From contig JAPLWY010000097.1 of assembly GCA_026396355.1 (NCBI GenBank), positions 1 through 13,850 of the forward strand: a stretch of DNA of 13,850 nucleotides, given 5' to 3'. Origin of the DNA: Microcaldota archaeon. Lineage in GTDB: Archaea; Micrarchaeota; Micrarchaeia; Anstonellales; Anstonellaceae. The notes below the pieces were generated by a model. That model had not been told where the DNA came from. It saw only the letters and a list, made by a program, of their open reading frames with translations, and did not search any database. Within the stretch, counting starts at the first letter, position 1. Each line of letters begins with the position of its first letter. Positions 7,163 through 13,850 of the stretch are shown one piece after another. The translations under genes were made by a program, and so were the position numbers.

Positions 7163-8843
7163 GCTGTCGCCGTCTTTCAGGAAAACCTCGATGCCAGGGG
7201 CGCTTGTCTACATGCTAAATCTGTCCAACATGACAAACGTGAAAGTCTGCTATGGCGTAGTGAACGACCACGGGGCAGGGACCACCCCTTCTGCGAAATT
7301 CGAGTACGAGTCAGACTATGTGGGCTGCATAGACTACCGGTTCATCTTCTGCCCTTTTGCCAACTCAACCAATGATCCTGATCCGGCAACAAGGTGGATG
7401 TGCCTTAACAATACCGGGCTTGACGATTATACGATAAATCACGATATCCTGCCATGCAGCGTAACCATGCCATCAACACCCCTGGATAACTACACCAACC
7501 GTCTTCCCTCCCACAACGAGCTTTACCTTTGCAAAAAGCAAATACGCACTTTCGAAGGGCTTTGCTGGCCTTTAATGCTCATTTTCGGCCTGCTGGTGGG
7601 CGCAAGCTTCGCAGTCGGCAAGAACCCGTTTGGCTTTTTCGATTTTTCCTCCTCGCGCATGGGCAGGGGCAAGCAATACACAATGAAATCCCAGAACATG
7701 AGCTTCGACGCGCTTACCTATAGATATGCGCTTTCGTCAGCGGTCAGCTCTGCCGGCAAAGTCGTAAAAGCCGTGAAGGGGGGGATAGCCGCTAAAAAAG
7801 TTGAAAAGGCCAACAAAGGCGCCGTCGATAAGCCTCCTCTCGGCAAGGCGGACCAGCTCAAAGTGGACGGGCTCAATACCGCAGTACTGAAAACAATGGG
7901 ATTTGATGATAAGAGCGCCAAAGTCCTCGCAAAGACAATGTCGCAGCCCATCACAAAAGCACAGCTCAAGGAGTTGAAGCAGAACGCGAGAAAGGAAGCC
8001 ATGAAAGGCCCTGACTGGAACCTGTTCGGGGCGCTTGGCAAAGTGGCAGGCAAGGGCGTTCAGGGCGCGGTCACGCTGACAAGAAAGGGCGTTGCCGGCG
8101 CAAAAGCCGCCAGGGTTTTCAAACGCGAAAACAGGGGCAAGGTCGGAAAAGATGACGGCACAGGCACGGGCAAGATTTTCACAAAACAAGATCTCAAGAA
8201 AGGGGAAAAAGATGCGAGAACGGAAGCAATGAAACCGGTAAATATGGCGAAAGCCCCAACAATGCTCGATAACATAAAAACGAGAATTGCCGGCGCAAAA
8301 GCCGCCAGGGAGTTCAAGCGCGAAAACAAGGACAGGGTCGGAAAGAATTTCTCGGAAACGGAAAAGGCCAACGCCATGGCGCTGCAACTGATGCCTTGGA
8401 TGGATTCCAAAACAGCCGCAGCCATTGAAAAAACAATGGCACAGCAGCCAATATTCACAAAACAAGATCTCAAGAAAGGGGAAAAAGCAGCGAGGACGGA
8501 AGCAATGAAGCCTGAAAATATGGCTAAACCCAAATTTGCCAGTAACGCCCCCGCCGAGCCGACACTCACGGGCAAGCTCGTGATTGGTGATTCAAAACAA
8601 ACACCCCAGAAAGTTAACGCGGATGCACCAAAGCAATCTGACAGCAAACAACCCGTAGTCCCCCAAAAGCAGGCGGTTACCTCCGGCTCTGCCAATGTTA
8701 CTTCACTGATGAGCGCAAGCGACCTATTCGCACTTTTCCACGTAATCAAGTATTTCAAGCTGTCCTTAACGAGTAAAGATCAATACGCGGCAGCAAACCC
8801 GAATGCTCCAACGAAAGGCTTTAGGAGAGCGTACGGTCCATGA
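6999..8843 (+). CDS. Single-pass membrane protein with glycosylated outer domain and repeat-containing Lys/Ala-rich tail
   Basis: The GTG at 6999 is the only in-frame start between the stop at 6957 and the hydrophobic stretch. It gives a short signal peptide (LFALFIASIFAPVAFA, cleavage likely before E18). That peptide lacks the usual basic head, so the true start is uncertain. Residues 18-184 form an outer domain with several cysteines and about six Asn-X-Ser/Thr sequons. A membrane segment spans about 188-208. The remaining 400 residues are highly charged (Lys, Ala, Gln) and presumably cytoplasmic. They contain repeated modules: ITKAQLK...KEAMK at 318, IFTKQDLKKGEK...TEAMK at 393 and 485, and GAKAAR-FKREN at 367 and 432. 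Such a tail could bind DNA, RNA or the large helical protein encoded next; this is inference. The stop overlaps the next start (ATGATG at 8840). Not recognised as a known family. Confidence 0.82.
   Translation: MLFALFIASIFAPVAFAEGNQSNLCPANPVPSYMDVLITPSTNNAPSMAEVLVYELSPSFRKTSMPGALVYMLNLSNMTNVKVCYGVVNDHGAGTTPSAKFEYESDYVGCIDYRFIFCPFANSTNDPDPATRWMCLNNTGLDDYTINHDILPCSVTMPSTPLDNYTNRLPSHNELYLCKKQIRTFEGLCWPLMLIFGLLVGASFAVGKNPFGFFDFSSSRMGRGKQYTMKSQNMSFDALTYRYALSSAVSSAGKVVKAVKGGIAAKKVEKANKGAVDKPPLGKADQLKVDGLNTAVLKTMGFDDKSAKVLAKTMSQPITKAQLKELKQNARKEAMKGPDWNLFGALGKVAGKGVQGAVTLTRKGVAGAKAARVFKRENRGKVGKDDGTGTGKIFTKQDLKKGEKDARTEAMKPVNMAKAPTMLDNIKTRIAGAKAAREFKRENKDRVGKNFSETEKANAMALQLMPWMDSKTAAAIEKTMAQQPIFTKQDLKKGEKAARTEAMKPENMAKPKFASNAPAEPTLTGKLVIGDSKQTPQKVNADAPKQSDSKQPVVPQKQAVTSGSANVTSLMSASDLFALFHVIKYFKLSLTSKDQYAAANPNAPTKGFRRAYGP
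8094..8344 (+). repeat. Direct repeat pair B in the cytoplasmic-tail coding region
   Basis: Units at 8094-8149 and 8289-8344 (195 nt apart) are near-identical; the first 22 bases are the same. Each encodes AGAKAAR-x-FKREN-x-x-x-VGK. They interleave with repeat pair A, so the tail grew by partial module duplication. Confidence 0.85.
8175..8524 (+). repeat. Direct repeat pair A in the cytoplasmic-tail coding region
   Basis: Units at 8175-8248 and 8451-8524 (276 nt, 92 codons apart) share a 34-base identical core and encode IFTKQDLKKGEK followed by ARTEAMKP and NMAK. An older diverged copy at 7950 encodes ITKAQLKELKQNARKEAMK. Confidence 0.87.
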
Positions 8844-11800
8844 TGAGGATATACGCCATACTGTCCGCGCTTTCAACCTATACCGCCGGCTTAGGGTCGT
8901 TTTCCAACATCAAGGGATTGAAAGGTATGGAGGGATTGCGCGGTGGCATAAGCCCGATTGAAAAACTCAACAACATCAAGCTCGGAAACATAAAGGCATA
9001 CGGGGTAACGACCGGCGGCGTCATAAGCTTCTTCGACAAAGATTCCAATACAGGTGCGGGGCTCCCAATCGGCCCAATCTCAAACCTCGTCTCCCCGTTA
9101 TTTGAGACCGTCGGGGCGAGGGCAGACGTCCTGCTCAGGAAAAAGCCAACCGACCAGGTGGCAAACGGCTACACGGTCAACATCGGATCAGAAACGCTAA
9201 AAGTGGCGATATGGGGGAACAGCACCAGCTTCTATGACCAGGCCGGGAGATTCATGGACGCAACCGAGCTGAACAAAAAGATCGAGCAGGGCGTCAAAAC
9301 CGGGAACAACAACGCGCGCATACTGGGCAAATTCATCGCCGACCAAAACAACAAATTGGAAGGGCTTGTCACGTCAGTCGCATTCTTCAAGATAGATTCT
9401 TTCGGCATTGCCGCCAATATCTCGGATAAGAAATATCTGAACGAACTGCGACTGCAGAAAGAAAACATACTGGCGGTTGCCAAGCAGCTAAGCATCAAGA
9501 ACAACTATGAGCGGATGCGCTACGCCAAGGAAACTACAACCAGGGAGATCTCGGCCCGCTACAATGAATACCTAACACAATCAGACCTTGACTTGCACAC
9601 CCTGATCGGCAATCTTGATGAACAAAGCTGGGCCGGTCTGACCAAGGGCCAGCGCGACCAAATGCTGTCCGCGCTTCAGGCTCTTGCCAAGAAAGAAATA
9701 ATAACAGTATTCGTCAGCTCTCTTGATCTGTCCAAACCCAAGCTATCCGCGGAGCTTGGGGAAGTGAAGCGCCAGCTTCTGAAAGCCGATAAGAATATCG
9801 ACCGGCTCGATATTTACAATGCGAACGAGTCAATCATACAAGGCCTCAAATACCAGACGCAGTGCCTGTCCAACATGATCGACCTTACTCGGAAGATCGG
9901 CCTCGGGCAAAGCAGCCGCACCGCGGACCTGATGTATGAGCAGGCGAAATTCAGCTCCTATGTCCAATACGAGCAGGAAGCAAGGACCGCGAAGGAGATG
10001 GTGCTTAACCTGTCATTGTCCGGCACGCTTGCGACGATTGCCAGCACTATCAAGGAAGGAATGAGCGCGGAGGACATAGACAGGGAAATAACAAAGCTGA
10101 CCGGGCAGCTGTCCAGCCTCAACGAGAAGTCGTTCGATTATGCGGAGACTCAAAACAAAATTTATTCACTCGAACAGGCAAAGGCGTTCAGTTCATCGTT
10201 TGAAAAACCGCCACCAATAAAGTCGCCCGCCACAGGCATCGATGCTTCGCAAATTCTTGCAGATGCGTATAACGACTTTAGGGCAGTCTCAACAGGCAGG
10301 AAGTTTTCACGCGTTCTTTTGAATGCGAACGAGGGCATCAAGACCGATGCACTCGACCGGATGGACTATTTCAGCCAGCGCTCGCAGCTGCTCAGTTCAA
10401 GTACTGAACTGGGCGGCGTTAACGAAAAAGTGTTCAGCCTCCTGGCAACCGCCGACAGGCTGCTTGCAACAGATGTTCTTAGGCAAATCTCCAAACAGAT
10501 GTCCGATGCGCTATTCATTCCTAAGAAGCTGAACCAGGAGACAAAGGACCATATGATTGCCTCAATGGATTCAGCCAACAATTATTTGGCTAAGCTCGAA
10601 GCTGCCAACGTATCCAAAATAAATCTCAAAATCGCCAACGATGAAAACAGAGACGGGTCCACGATTTCCCCCTCGCAAGAGACGGCACAACGGGCATATA
10701 ACAAATCCCAATCCGAAGCAAACTACGCCCGCGACGAATTCAAAATATCCACCGTGCAGGTCATGAACGACCTTGCGCACCAGCGGAACTATTCCGGCGC
10801 GCTTTTCGGCAAGAACCTCCAGGCGAACTTCCTGTCCAAGTTTGACATGGCTCTCGAGGACATGAAAAAAGCCCAGGAAGCGCATAAGAAAGCAATTGAA
10901 GATAACGATAAGGGCGGCAATAAGACAGTCATAATTGATGACAATGTCGAATTCCGATATTCCAAATCCCCAACTGAAGTTGGGCACACTACCATTGACA
11001 AATTGAATGCTTATGTTGATGCGTTCTTGAAAACCGAGCGCATCCTCTATGCCACCTCAAACGAATGCCTGGACACGCAGCTAAAAACCAGCAAAGAGAG
11101 CTGGGCGCTGGCGGCGCCGTACCAGTCAAACCCGAAGCTTGACACCCTTAAGCAAATAGTCAACGAAAGCCCCGAGTACTCTGAAATCATTTCCTATCTC
11201 AAAACCGGCGCAGGCGTGGACATTGGCGGCTCGCTTCCGGCAGTCCGGAAGTCATCGAATATGTTATTCCAAGGCAGCATCTCCATCCCGATCTTAAATG
11301 ATATCCCGGATATGCAAAGAATTGGGCCCAAGCCAAGCCCAAGACAGCTGCCTGAAAACCAGCCTGAATATGACAAGCTCAAAGGAACCGACAGCAAGCT
11401 GCGCGAAGGCGATCTCCCGGAAATGAAGCCCGAACCCATCAAAATCGACCCATTCGCAGTCCAAAAGCTCGAGCAGCGGCGCACGCTTGACAACCAGATG
11501 CAATCAATCTACTCATCGACAATAGACAACATAATATCCTGGAACAACCTTAACAAGTCAAGGAACGAATATGGCGGGCGCAACCTGTCCCGCGAGCAGG
11601 CCACGCAGGATGTGCAAGAGGCAATCAGCTATATGAAAAGCCGTGGCTGGCTTACTGACTTGGACATGGCAAGCGGCAATATTTCTGCAGACCAGGAAAA
11701 AGCACTGTATGCGATTTCCCAAACCATGTACAGGCTGCCTTACCTGAAGAACCGCCGCGTTGAGCAGGGCAAGGCGGCAGACCCATTTGCGCAGTTCAAA

Positions 11801-11980
11801 AGCCCTGAGGACTTCTCAAAGGCAGTCTATAATGAAAAAACAGGCGAGTCCAAACTGTCCACAATCATTGCCGAAAAGAAAGCAAACCAAGAGTGGTATG
11901 CCTCATCATACGAAAATGTTTCCAAGAAGGTTGAAGAGAGGCGAAAGCAGAGAAGCAAAGAAGAAGAGACATCCCTTTAA
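8840..11980 (+). CDS. Large Cys-poor, helical, soluble protein (1046 aa), function unknown
   Basis: The protein begins at ATG 8840 (overlapping the previous TGA) or at the adjacent ATG 8843; AGGAGA at 8823-8828 is a usable, rather distant, ribosome binding site. No signal peptide or membrane segment is evident; the first 20 residues are only mildly hydrophobic. Only two cysteines occur (CLSNM and ECLDT), in sharp contrast to the Cys-rich surface proteins of the same operon, which suggests residence in the reducing cytoplasm. The N-terminal 200 residues contain Gly-rich and short beta-like stretches (GVISFFDKD, YTVNIGSETLKVAIWG). The rest is mostly helical with coiled-coil-like charged stretches (for example around nt 9440-9560, 9750-9820, 10850-10900) and a basic/acidic end KKVEERRKQRSKEEE. 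A proline-rich break lies near nt 11320-11470. No nucleotide-binding P-loop or catalytic signature is seen. It could be a cytoplasmic scaffold or a transferred substrate of the membrane machine; both are inference. Confidence 0.88.
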   Translation: MMRIYAILSALSTYTAGLGSFSNIKGLKGMEGLRGGISPIEKLNNIKLGNIKAYGVTTGGVISFFDKDSNTGAGLPIGPISNLVSPLFETVGARADVLLRKKPTDQVANGYTVNIGSETLKVAIWGNSTSFYDQAGRFMDATELNKKIEQGVKTGNNNARILGKFIADQNNKLEGLVTSVAFFKIDSFGIAANISDKKYLNELRLQKENILAVAKQLSIKNNYERMRYAKETTTREISARYNEYLTQSDLDLHTLIGNLDEQSWAGLTKGQRDQMLSALQALAKKEIITVFVSSLDLSKPKLSAELGEVKRQLLKADKNIDRLDIYNANESIIQGLKYQTQCLSNMIDLTRKIGLGQSSRTADLMYEQAKFSSYVQYEQEARTAKEMVLNLSLSGTLATIASTIKEGMSAEDIDREITKLTGQLSSLNEKSFDYAETQNKIYSLEQAKAFSSSFEKPPPIKSPATGIDASQILADAYNDFRAVSTGRKFSRVLLNANEGIKTDALDRMDYFSQRSQLLSSSTELGGVNEKVFSLLATADRLLATDVLRQISKQMSDALFIPKKLNQETKDHMIASMDSANNYLAKLEAANVSKINLKIANDENRDGSTISPSQETAQRAYNKSQSEANYARDEFKISTVQVMNDLAHQRNYSGALFGKNLQANFLSKFDMALEDMKKAQEAHKKAIEDNDKGGNKTVIIDDNVEFRYSKSPTEVGHTTIDKLNAYVDAFLKTERILYATSNECLDTQLKTSKESWALAAPYQSNPKLDTLKQIVNESPEYSEIISYLKTGAGVDIGGSLPAVRKSSNMLFQGSISIPILNDIPDMQRIGPKPSPRQLPENQPEYDKLKGTDSKLREGDLPEMKPEPIKIDPFAVQKLEQRRTLDNQMQSIYSSTIDNIISWNNLNKSRNEYGGRNLSREQATQDVQEAISYMKSRGWLTDLDMASGNISADQEKALYAISQTMYRLPYLKNRRVEQGKAADPFAQFKSPEDFSKAVYNEKTGESKLSTIIAEKKANQEWYASSYENVSKKVEERRKQRSKEEETSL

Positions 11981-12011
11981 ATTCCATTCCAACAGTAAAG
12001 CACCTGTTAGC

Positions 12012-12017
12012 GGGGTG
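12012..12017 (+). promoter_or_regulatory. GGGGTG ribosome binding site for the last gene of the array
   Basis: GGGGTG ends five bases before ATG 12023. It matches the GGTG part of the archaeal Shine-Dalgarno core and supports this start. This is the only intergenic gap (42 nt) in the array, so the gene relies on its own site rather than on coupling. Confidence 0.5.
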
Positions 12018-12022
12018 TTGGG

Positions 12023-12583
12023 ATGACTTCCAAGACAAAGCTCGTATCTAGCGGCTTCAAGGAATCAGAATCAAAGCCAAACAAGGTATTCACTGCCCAC
12101 AGGCATTTCTCCGGAAAAAAACTGCTTGCCGGTTCGATAATTGTGACATCAGCACTCGCTTTCAGCGCGTTTAACAACCCCCTATTTTCGCAAAAAAACA
12201 AGGCGCCAGCCCAAACCGAGCAAGTGAAAGACACAATCATCAATTACAATGTGGATGCCCTGACTGCGCAAAAGGTGGTTGAGGCGTATCAAAAGCGCCT
12301 GCGCGGGCGGAATGCAGACTCCGTATATGTCAACGTCCTGCTTTCAATGCCTGCCTCGGCAATCAACAAGGACATTGAAGTATATGACAAGAACGACAGG
12401 CTGCTGACTGAAATCGGCCCCCGTGAGCTGGATATCATCCTCCACAATGGCGTCAAATCCTCATTCGAGCTAATCTACATCGCCTGGGACAACAACTCCC
12501 AAAAGATTGCGAGGATGGCCGGCAGGGAAGACGTGCCGAACATAACGCTTTTTGTGCTTGAAGTCGTGAACCGCCAGCAATGA
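12023..12583 (+). CDS. Single-pass membrane protein with small outer domain, function unknown
   Basis: The 186-residue protein has a 33-residue basic N-terminal tail ending in GKK, one hydrophobic segment (about 34-50, LLAGSIIVTSALAFSAF) and a 130-residue domain. The tail rich in Lys/Arg favours an inside orientation, placing the domain outside. The domain shows alternating strands and helices (VNVLLSMP, IEVYDKNDRLL, FELIYIAWDNN, ITLFVLEVV) and has no cysteines, unlike the other surface proteins of the cluster. It starts 42 nt after the previous stop on the same strand and is followed by a hairpin and T-rich tract, so it is the last gene of the operon. It could be an accessory or assembly subunit of the same apparatus. 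No known family recognised. Confidence 0.82.
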   Translation: MTSKTKLVSSGFKESESKPNKVFTAHRHFSGKKLLAGSIIVTSALAFSAFNNPLFSQKNKAPAQTEQVKDTIINYNVDALTAQKVVEAYQKRLRGRNADSVYVNVLLSMPASAINKDIEVYDKNDRLLTEIGPRELDIILHNGVKSSFELIYIAWDNNSQKIARMAGREDVPNITLFVLEVVNRQQ

Positions 12584-12586
12584 GCC

Positions 12587-12617
12587 TGGCTTTCGCTAGC
12601 CATTTGTTTCTTTTCTG
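12587..12617 (+). terminator. Likely operon terminator (hairpin plus T-rich tract)
   Basis: Four bases after the last stop codon, TGGCT (12587-12591) and AGCCA (12598-12602) form a short stem with a six-base loop, followed by a T-rich tract (TTTGTTTCTTTTCT, 12603-12616). T-rich tracts alone can terminate archaeal transcription. It lies exactly where the operon meets the convergent rRNA gene. Confidence 0.55.
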
Positions 12618-12642
12618 CTACTTCCGACACAATTCCCCCTGC

Positions 12643-12667
12643 AGCGCTTGCGCTAAGGAAAATAAAA
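12643..12667 (-). terminator. Likely rRNA-operon terminator (T-rich tract and palindrome)
   Basis: Reading the minus strand past the 23S 3' end gives TTTTATTTTCC (12667-12657), the kind of T-tract that ends archaeal transcripts. It is followed by a palindrome AGCGC-AA-GCGCT (12654-12643). The position about 50 nt downstream of the 23S end suits a terminator of the rRNA transcript. No 5S or tRNA gene is seen in the gap. Confidence 0.45.
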
Positions 12668-12692
12668 TTCAGTTGTAGAAGAGAGCGACTGA

Positions 12693-12705
12693 AACTCAGT
12701 GAGTT
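12693..12705 (-). repeat. Small inverted repeat just downstream of the 23S 3' end
   Basis: AACTCA (12693-12698) and TGAGTT (12700-12705) are perfect inverted copies, within about 25 nt of the presumed 23S end. It may help in 3'-end processing or termination. The remainder of 12584-12716 shows no gene. Confidence 0.35.
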
Positions 12706-12716
12706 CCTACTTTAAT

Positions 12717-13850
12717 ATGTTAAAACGGCTTTAGTAGCGACAGGCTGAATGCCTCGCGTAAGCTAAGCACTTACACCCTCGCTCTATCAAAGTCATCTGC
12801 TATGACCGCCTACACCACCTAGTTTTGAGATTGACTTCGACCTTAGATGCTTTCAGGTCTTATCCAATAGCGCGTAGCTGCCCTGCGATGCTTTACACAA
12901 CAGGTAGACCAGAGGCGCCGGACCCAAGTTCCTCTCGTACTCATGGGTACTTCCTCTCAAGTGGTTACACTCCTAGGAGATACTACCGAACTGTCTCGCG
13001 ACGTTCTGAACCCAGCTCATGTAGGTCTTTAATGGATGAACAACCCAACCTTTGGCGGCTCCTGCACCGCCAGGATGACCTAAGCCGACAGCGATGTACC
13101 AAACCGCGGGGTCGATGTGTATTTGAGTAAATACAAATCACCAAAACGCGCAAGTCTTACGCAGTATCCCTTTACTTTTTCCAGACATCGACGACTGGAA
13201 AGAGTGTTTCTCAATGCCAAACCTCGGCCAAAGCCCATTTCCTTTTGGTGCTTAATCAAAAGAGCATGGGTGCCCCTGGCTTCAACGGTTTAGGCAGAGT
13301 ACTTTAGGGAAATTATATTGAGTAAGACTCGCGCAATAGAAAATATGGATTTGTATCCAACTCTCGCCCGCGACGAGCCTGTTACCCCCAGGGTAGCTTG
13401 TCTGACAGCTTGGACCCTCACTAAGAAGGTGCCAAGGTTCGTTAAGCCCGACTTTCGTCTCTGCATTCCACGCTTTTAAGAATACAGTCAGTCCAGCATT
13501 TGTCTTTAACCCTTACCGGCGGATTTCTGACCCGCCTAAGCTGAACATTGGGCGCCCTTGTTTCCTTATCGAGGGCGTACCGCCCCAGCCAAACTATCCA
13601 CCTGACCCTGTCCCTTGCGGTTAGTAATACAAGAATTGCTGAATGGTGTTACAATGTCGCCTATTTGTACCCCGGAAGGCACAACATAACGGCTCCCATT
13701 TACGCTCCGCAGCAACCCTCGTATCACAAGATCAGGCTATAGTAAAGCTCCATGGGGTCTTCGTTTCCCCCTAGAAGTCCTCTGCATACTCACAGAGTAG
13801 TAAGTTCACCAGGTTCCAGCTAGGGACAGTGGGAGGCTCGTTACGCCCTT
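12717..13850 (-). rRNA. 23S rRNA, 3' part (end of domain IV, domains V and VI), with an insertion
   Basis: On the minus strand the sequence follows 23S rRNA from about E. coli position 1985 to the 3' end; the 5' part lies beyond the right edge. Landmarks: AAGACCCC and GCTTTACTATAGC near 13740-13775, the P-loop segment TTTGGCTGGGGCGG near 13580-13595, the peptidyl transferase segment GGGGGTAACAGG at 13389-13378, GCTGGGTTCAGAACGTCG at 13016-12999, the sarcin-ricin loop AGTACGAGAGGAA at 12941-12929, and GAAAGCATCTAAG near 12843-12855. The GGAAC after the sarcin-ricin loop is archaeal/eukaryotic in type. Helix 89 is split by a 239-nt insertion. The 3' end is placed near 12717 by alignment to the terminal GGCUUAACC helix strand and may be off by some bases. 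The gene is convergent with the protein operon; its promoter and 16S gene would lie to the right. Confidence 0.95.
13120..13358 (-). other. Structured 239-nt insertion in 23S helix 89 (probable ORF-less archaeal rRNA intron)
   Basis: In the minus-strand reading the conserved helix 89 loop, GAGUUCAUAUCGAC in E. coli, is present as GAGAGTT (13365-13359) and CACATCGAC (13119-13111), with 239 nt between. This places the insertion near E. coli 2474/2475. The insertion ends pair: 13348-13356 with 13131-13139 (9 bp), extendable through two G-U pairs and a bulge to 13363/13125. A second long-range helix pairs 13322-13334 with 13148-13160 (13 bp, one G-U). Inside are hairpins at 13234-13270 and 13178-13201. 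A GAGU/ACUC 4-bp helix next to a TGG bulge recalls a bulge-helix-bulge splice site, but the 3' bulge is longer than the canonical three bases. No homing endonuclease is encoded. Alternatives are a retained expansion segment or an excised spacer giving split rRNA. Confidence 0.8.

Noticed and set aside
8094..8524. CRISPR-like or mobile-element repeats
   Set aside because: The repeats are in frame, interleaved, few and encode a coherent charged protein module. There are no regular spacers, transposase or terminal inverted repeats.
2761..8843. Genes 3 and 4 as one very long fused protein with a second frameshift
   Set aside because: The hydrophobic stretch at 6999-7050 looks like a cleavable signal peptide, and both flanks look extracellular. 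A single internal membrane pass would place them on opposite sides.
11981..12022. AACAG/CTGTT inverted repeat as a terminator between genes 5 and 6
   Set aside because: The stem is only 5 bp with an 8-base loop and no T-tract follows. It sits just before a usable ribosome binding site, so co-transcription is more likely.
13120..13358. Group I intron or homing-endonuclease intron
   Set aside because: No group I core strings could be recognised, the insertion does not end in G at the apparent 3' junction, and 239 nt is too short for a LAGLIDADG gene.
12825..13742. Short plus-strand open frames at 12825-13130 and 13548-13742
   Set aside because: They lie inside conserved 23S rRNA landmarks read on the other strand and have no protein-like features.

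Overview
This window is most likely archaeal. The minus-strand 23S rRNA at the right end carries archaeal-type sequence (sarcin-ricin segment followed by GGAAC rather than GGACC, and an archaeal helix 89 stem). The protein genes form a tight head-to-tail array with 4-nt ATGA overlaps. The proteins are rich in N-glycosylation sequons and are membrane or surface proteins with no recognisable bacterial relatives. A DPANN-type archaeon (Micrarchaeota/Diapherotrites-like) is my guess from the style of the proteins; no marker in the window proves it.

Positions 1-12583 (+ strand) look like one operon of six genes. (1) A Cys-rich extracellular domain (from before the window to 485) is followed in the same frame, after one TAG codon, by a polytopic membrane domain (to 1610). 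(2) A second polytopic membrane protein (1607-2764) is a clear paralog of the first. (3) A very large lipoprotein-like surface protein with about 75 cysteines (2761 to about 7000-7162) is broken by a one-base frameshift near 6016-6035. (4) A secreted/anchored protein (6999-8843) has a glycosylated outer domain, one membrane segment and a long Lys/Ala-rich cytoplasmic tail with internal repeats. (5) A 1046-residue, nearly Cys-free helical protein (8840-11980) has no membrane segment. (6) A single-pass membrane protein (12023-12583) has a small outer domain. No promoter is visible inside the array; transcription probably starts left of the window.

Inference: these genes look like parts of one cell-surface machine. 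There are two paralogous multi-pass membrane subunits, a giant disulfide-rich outer lipoprotein, bitopic proteins reaching both sides of the membrane, and a large soluble helical partner. The membrane pair could play the role that VirB6/TrbL/CedA-like channel subunits play in type IV secretion-like DNA or protein transfer machines, but no ATPase lies in the window and I cannot show homology by eye.

Positions 12584-12716 are a convergent intergenic region with likely terminators for both sides. From about 12717 to the end lies the 3' part of a 23S rRNA gene on the minus strand (E. coli about 1985 to the 3' end). It is interrupted at the tip of helix 89 by a 239-nt structured insertion (13120-13358), most likely an ORF-less archaeal rRNA intron. 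Three apparent lesions in the protein genes (an amber codon, a +1 frameshift, an implausible 164-nt overlap) mean that assembly error, real decay and recoding all have to be considered.
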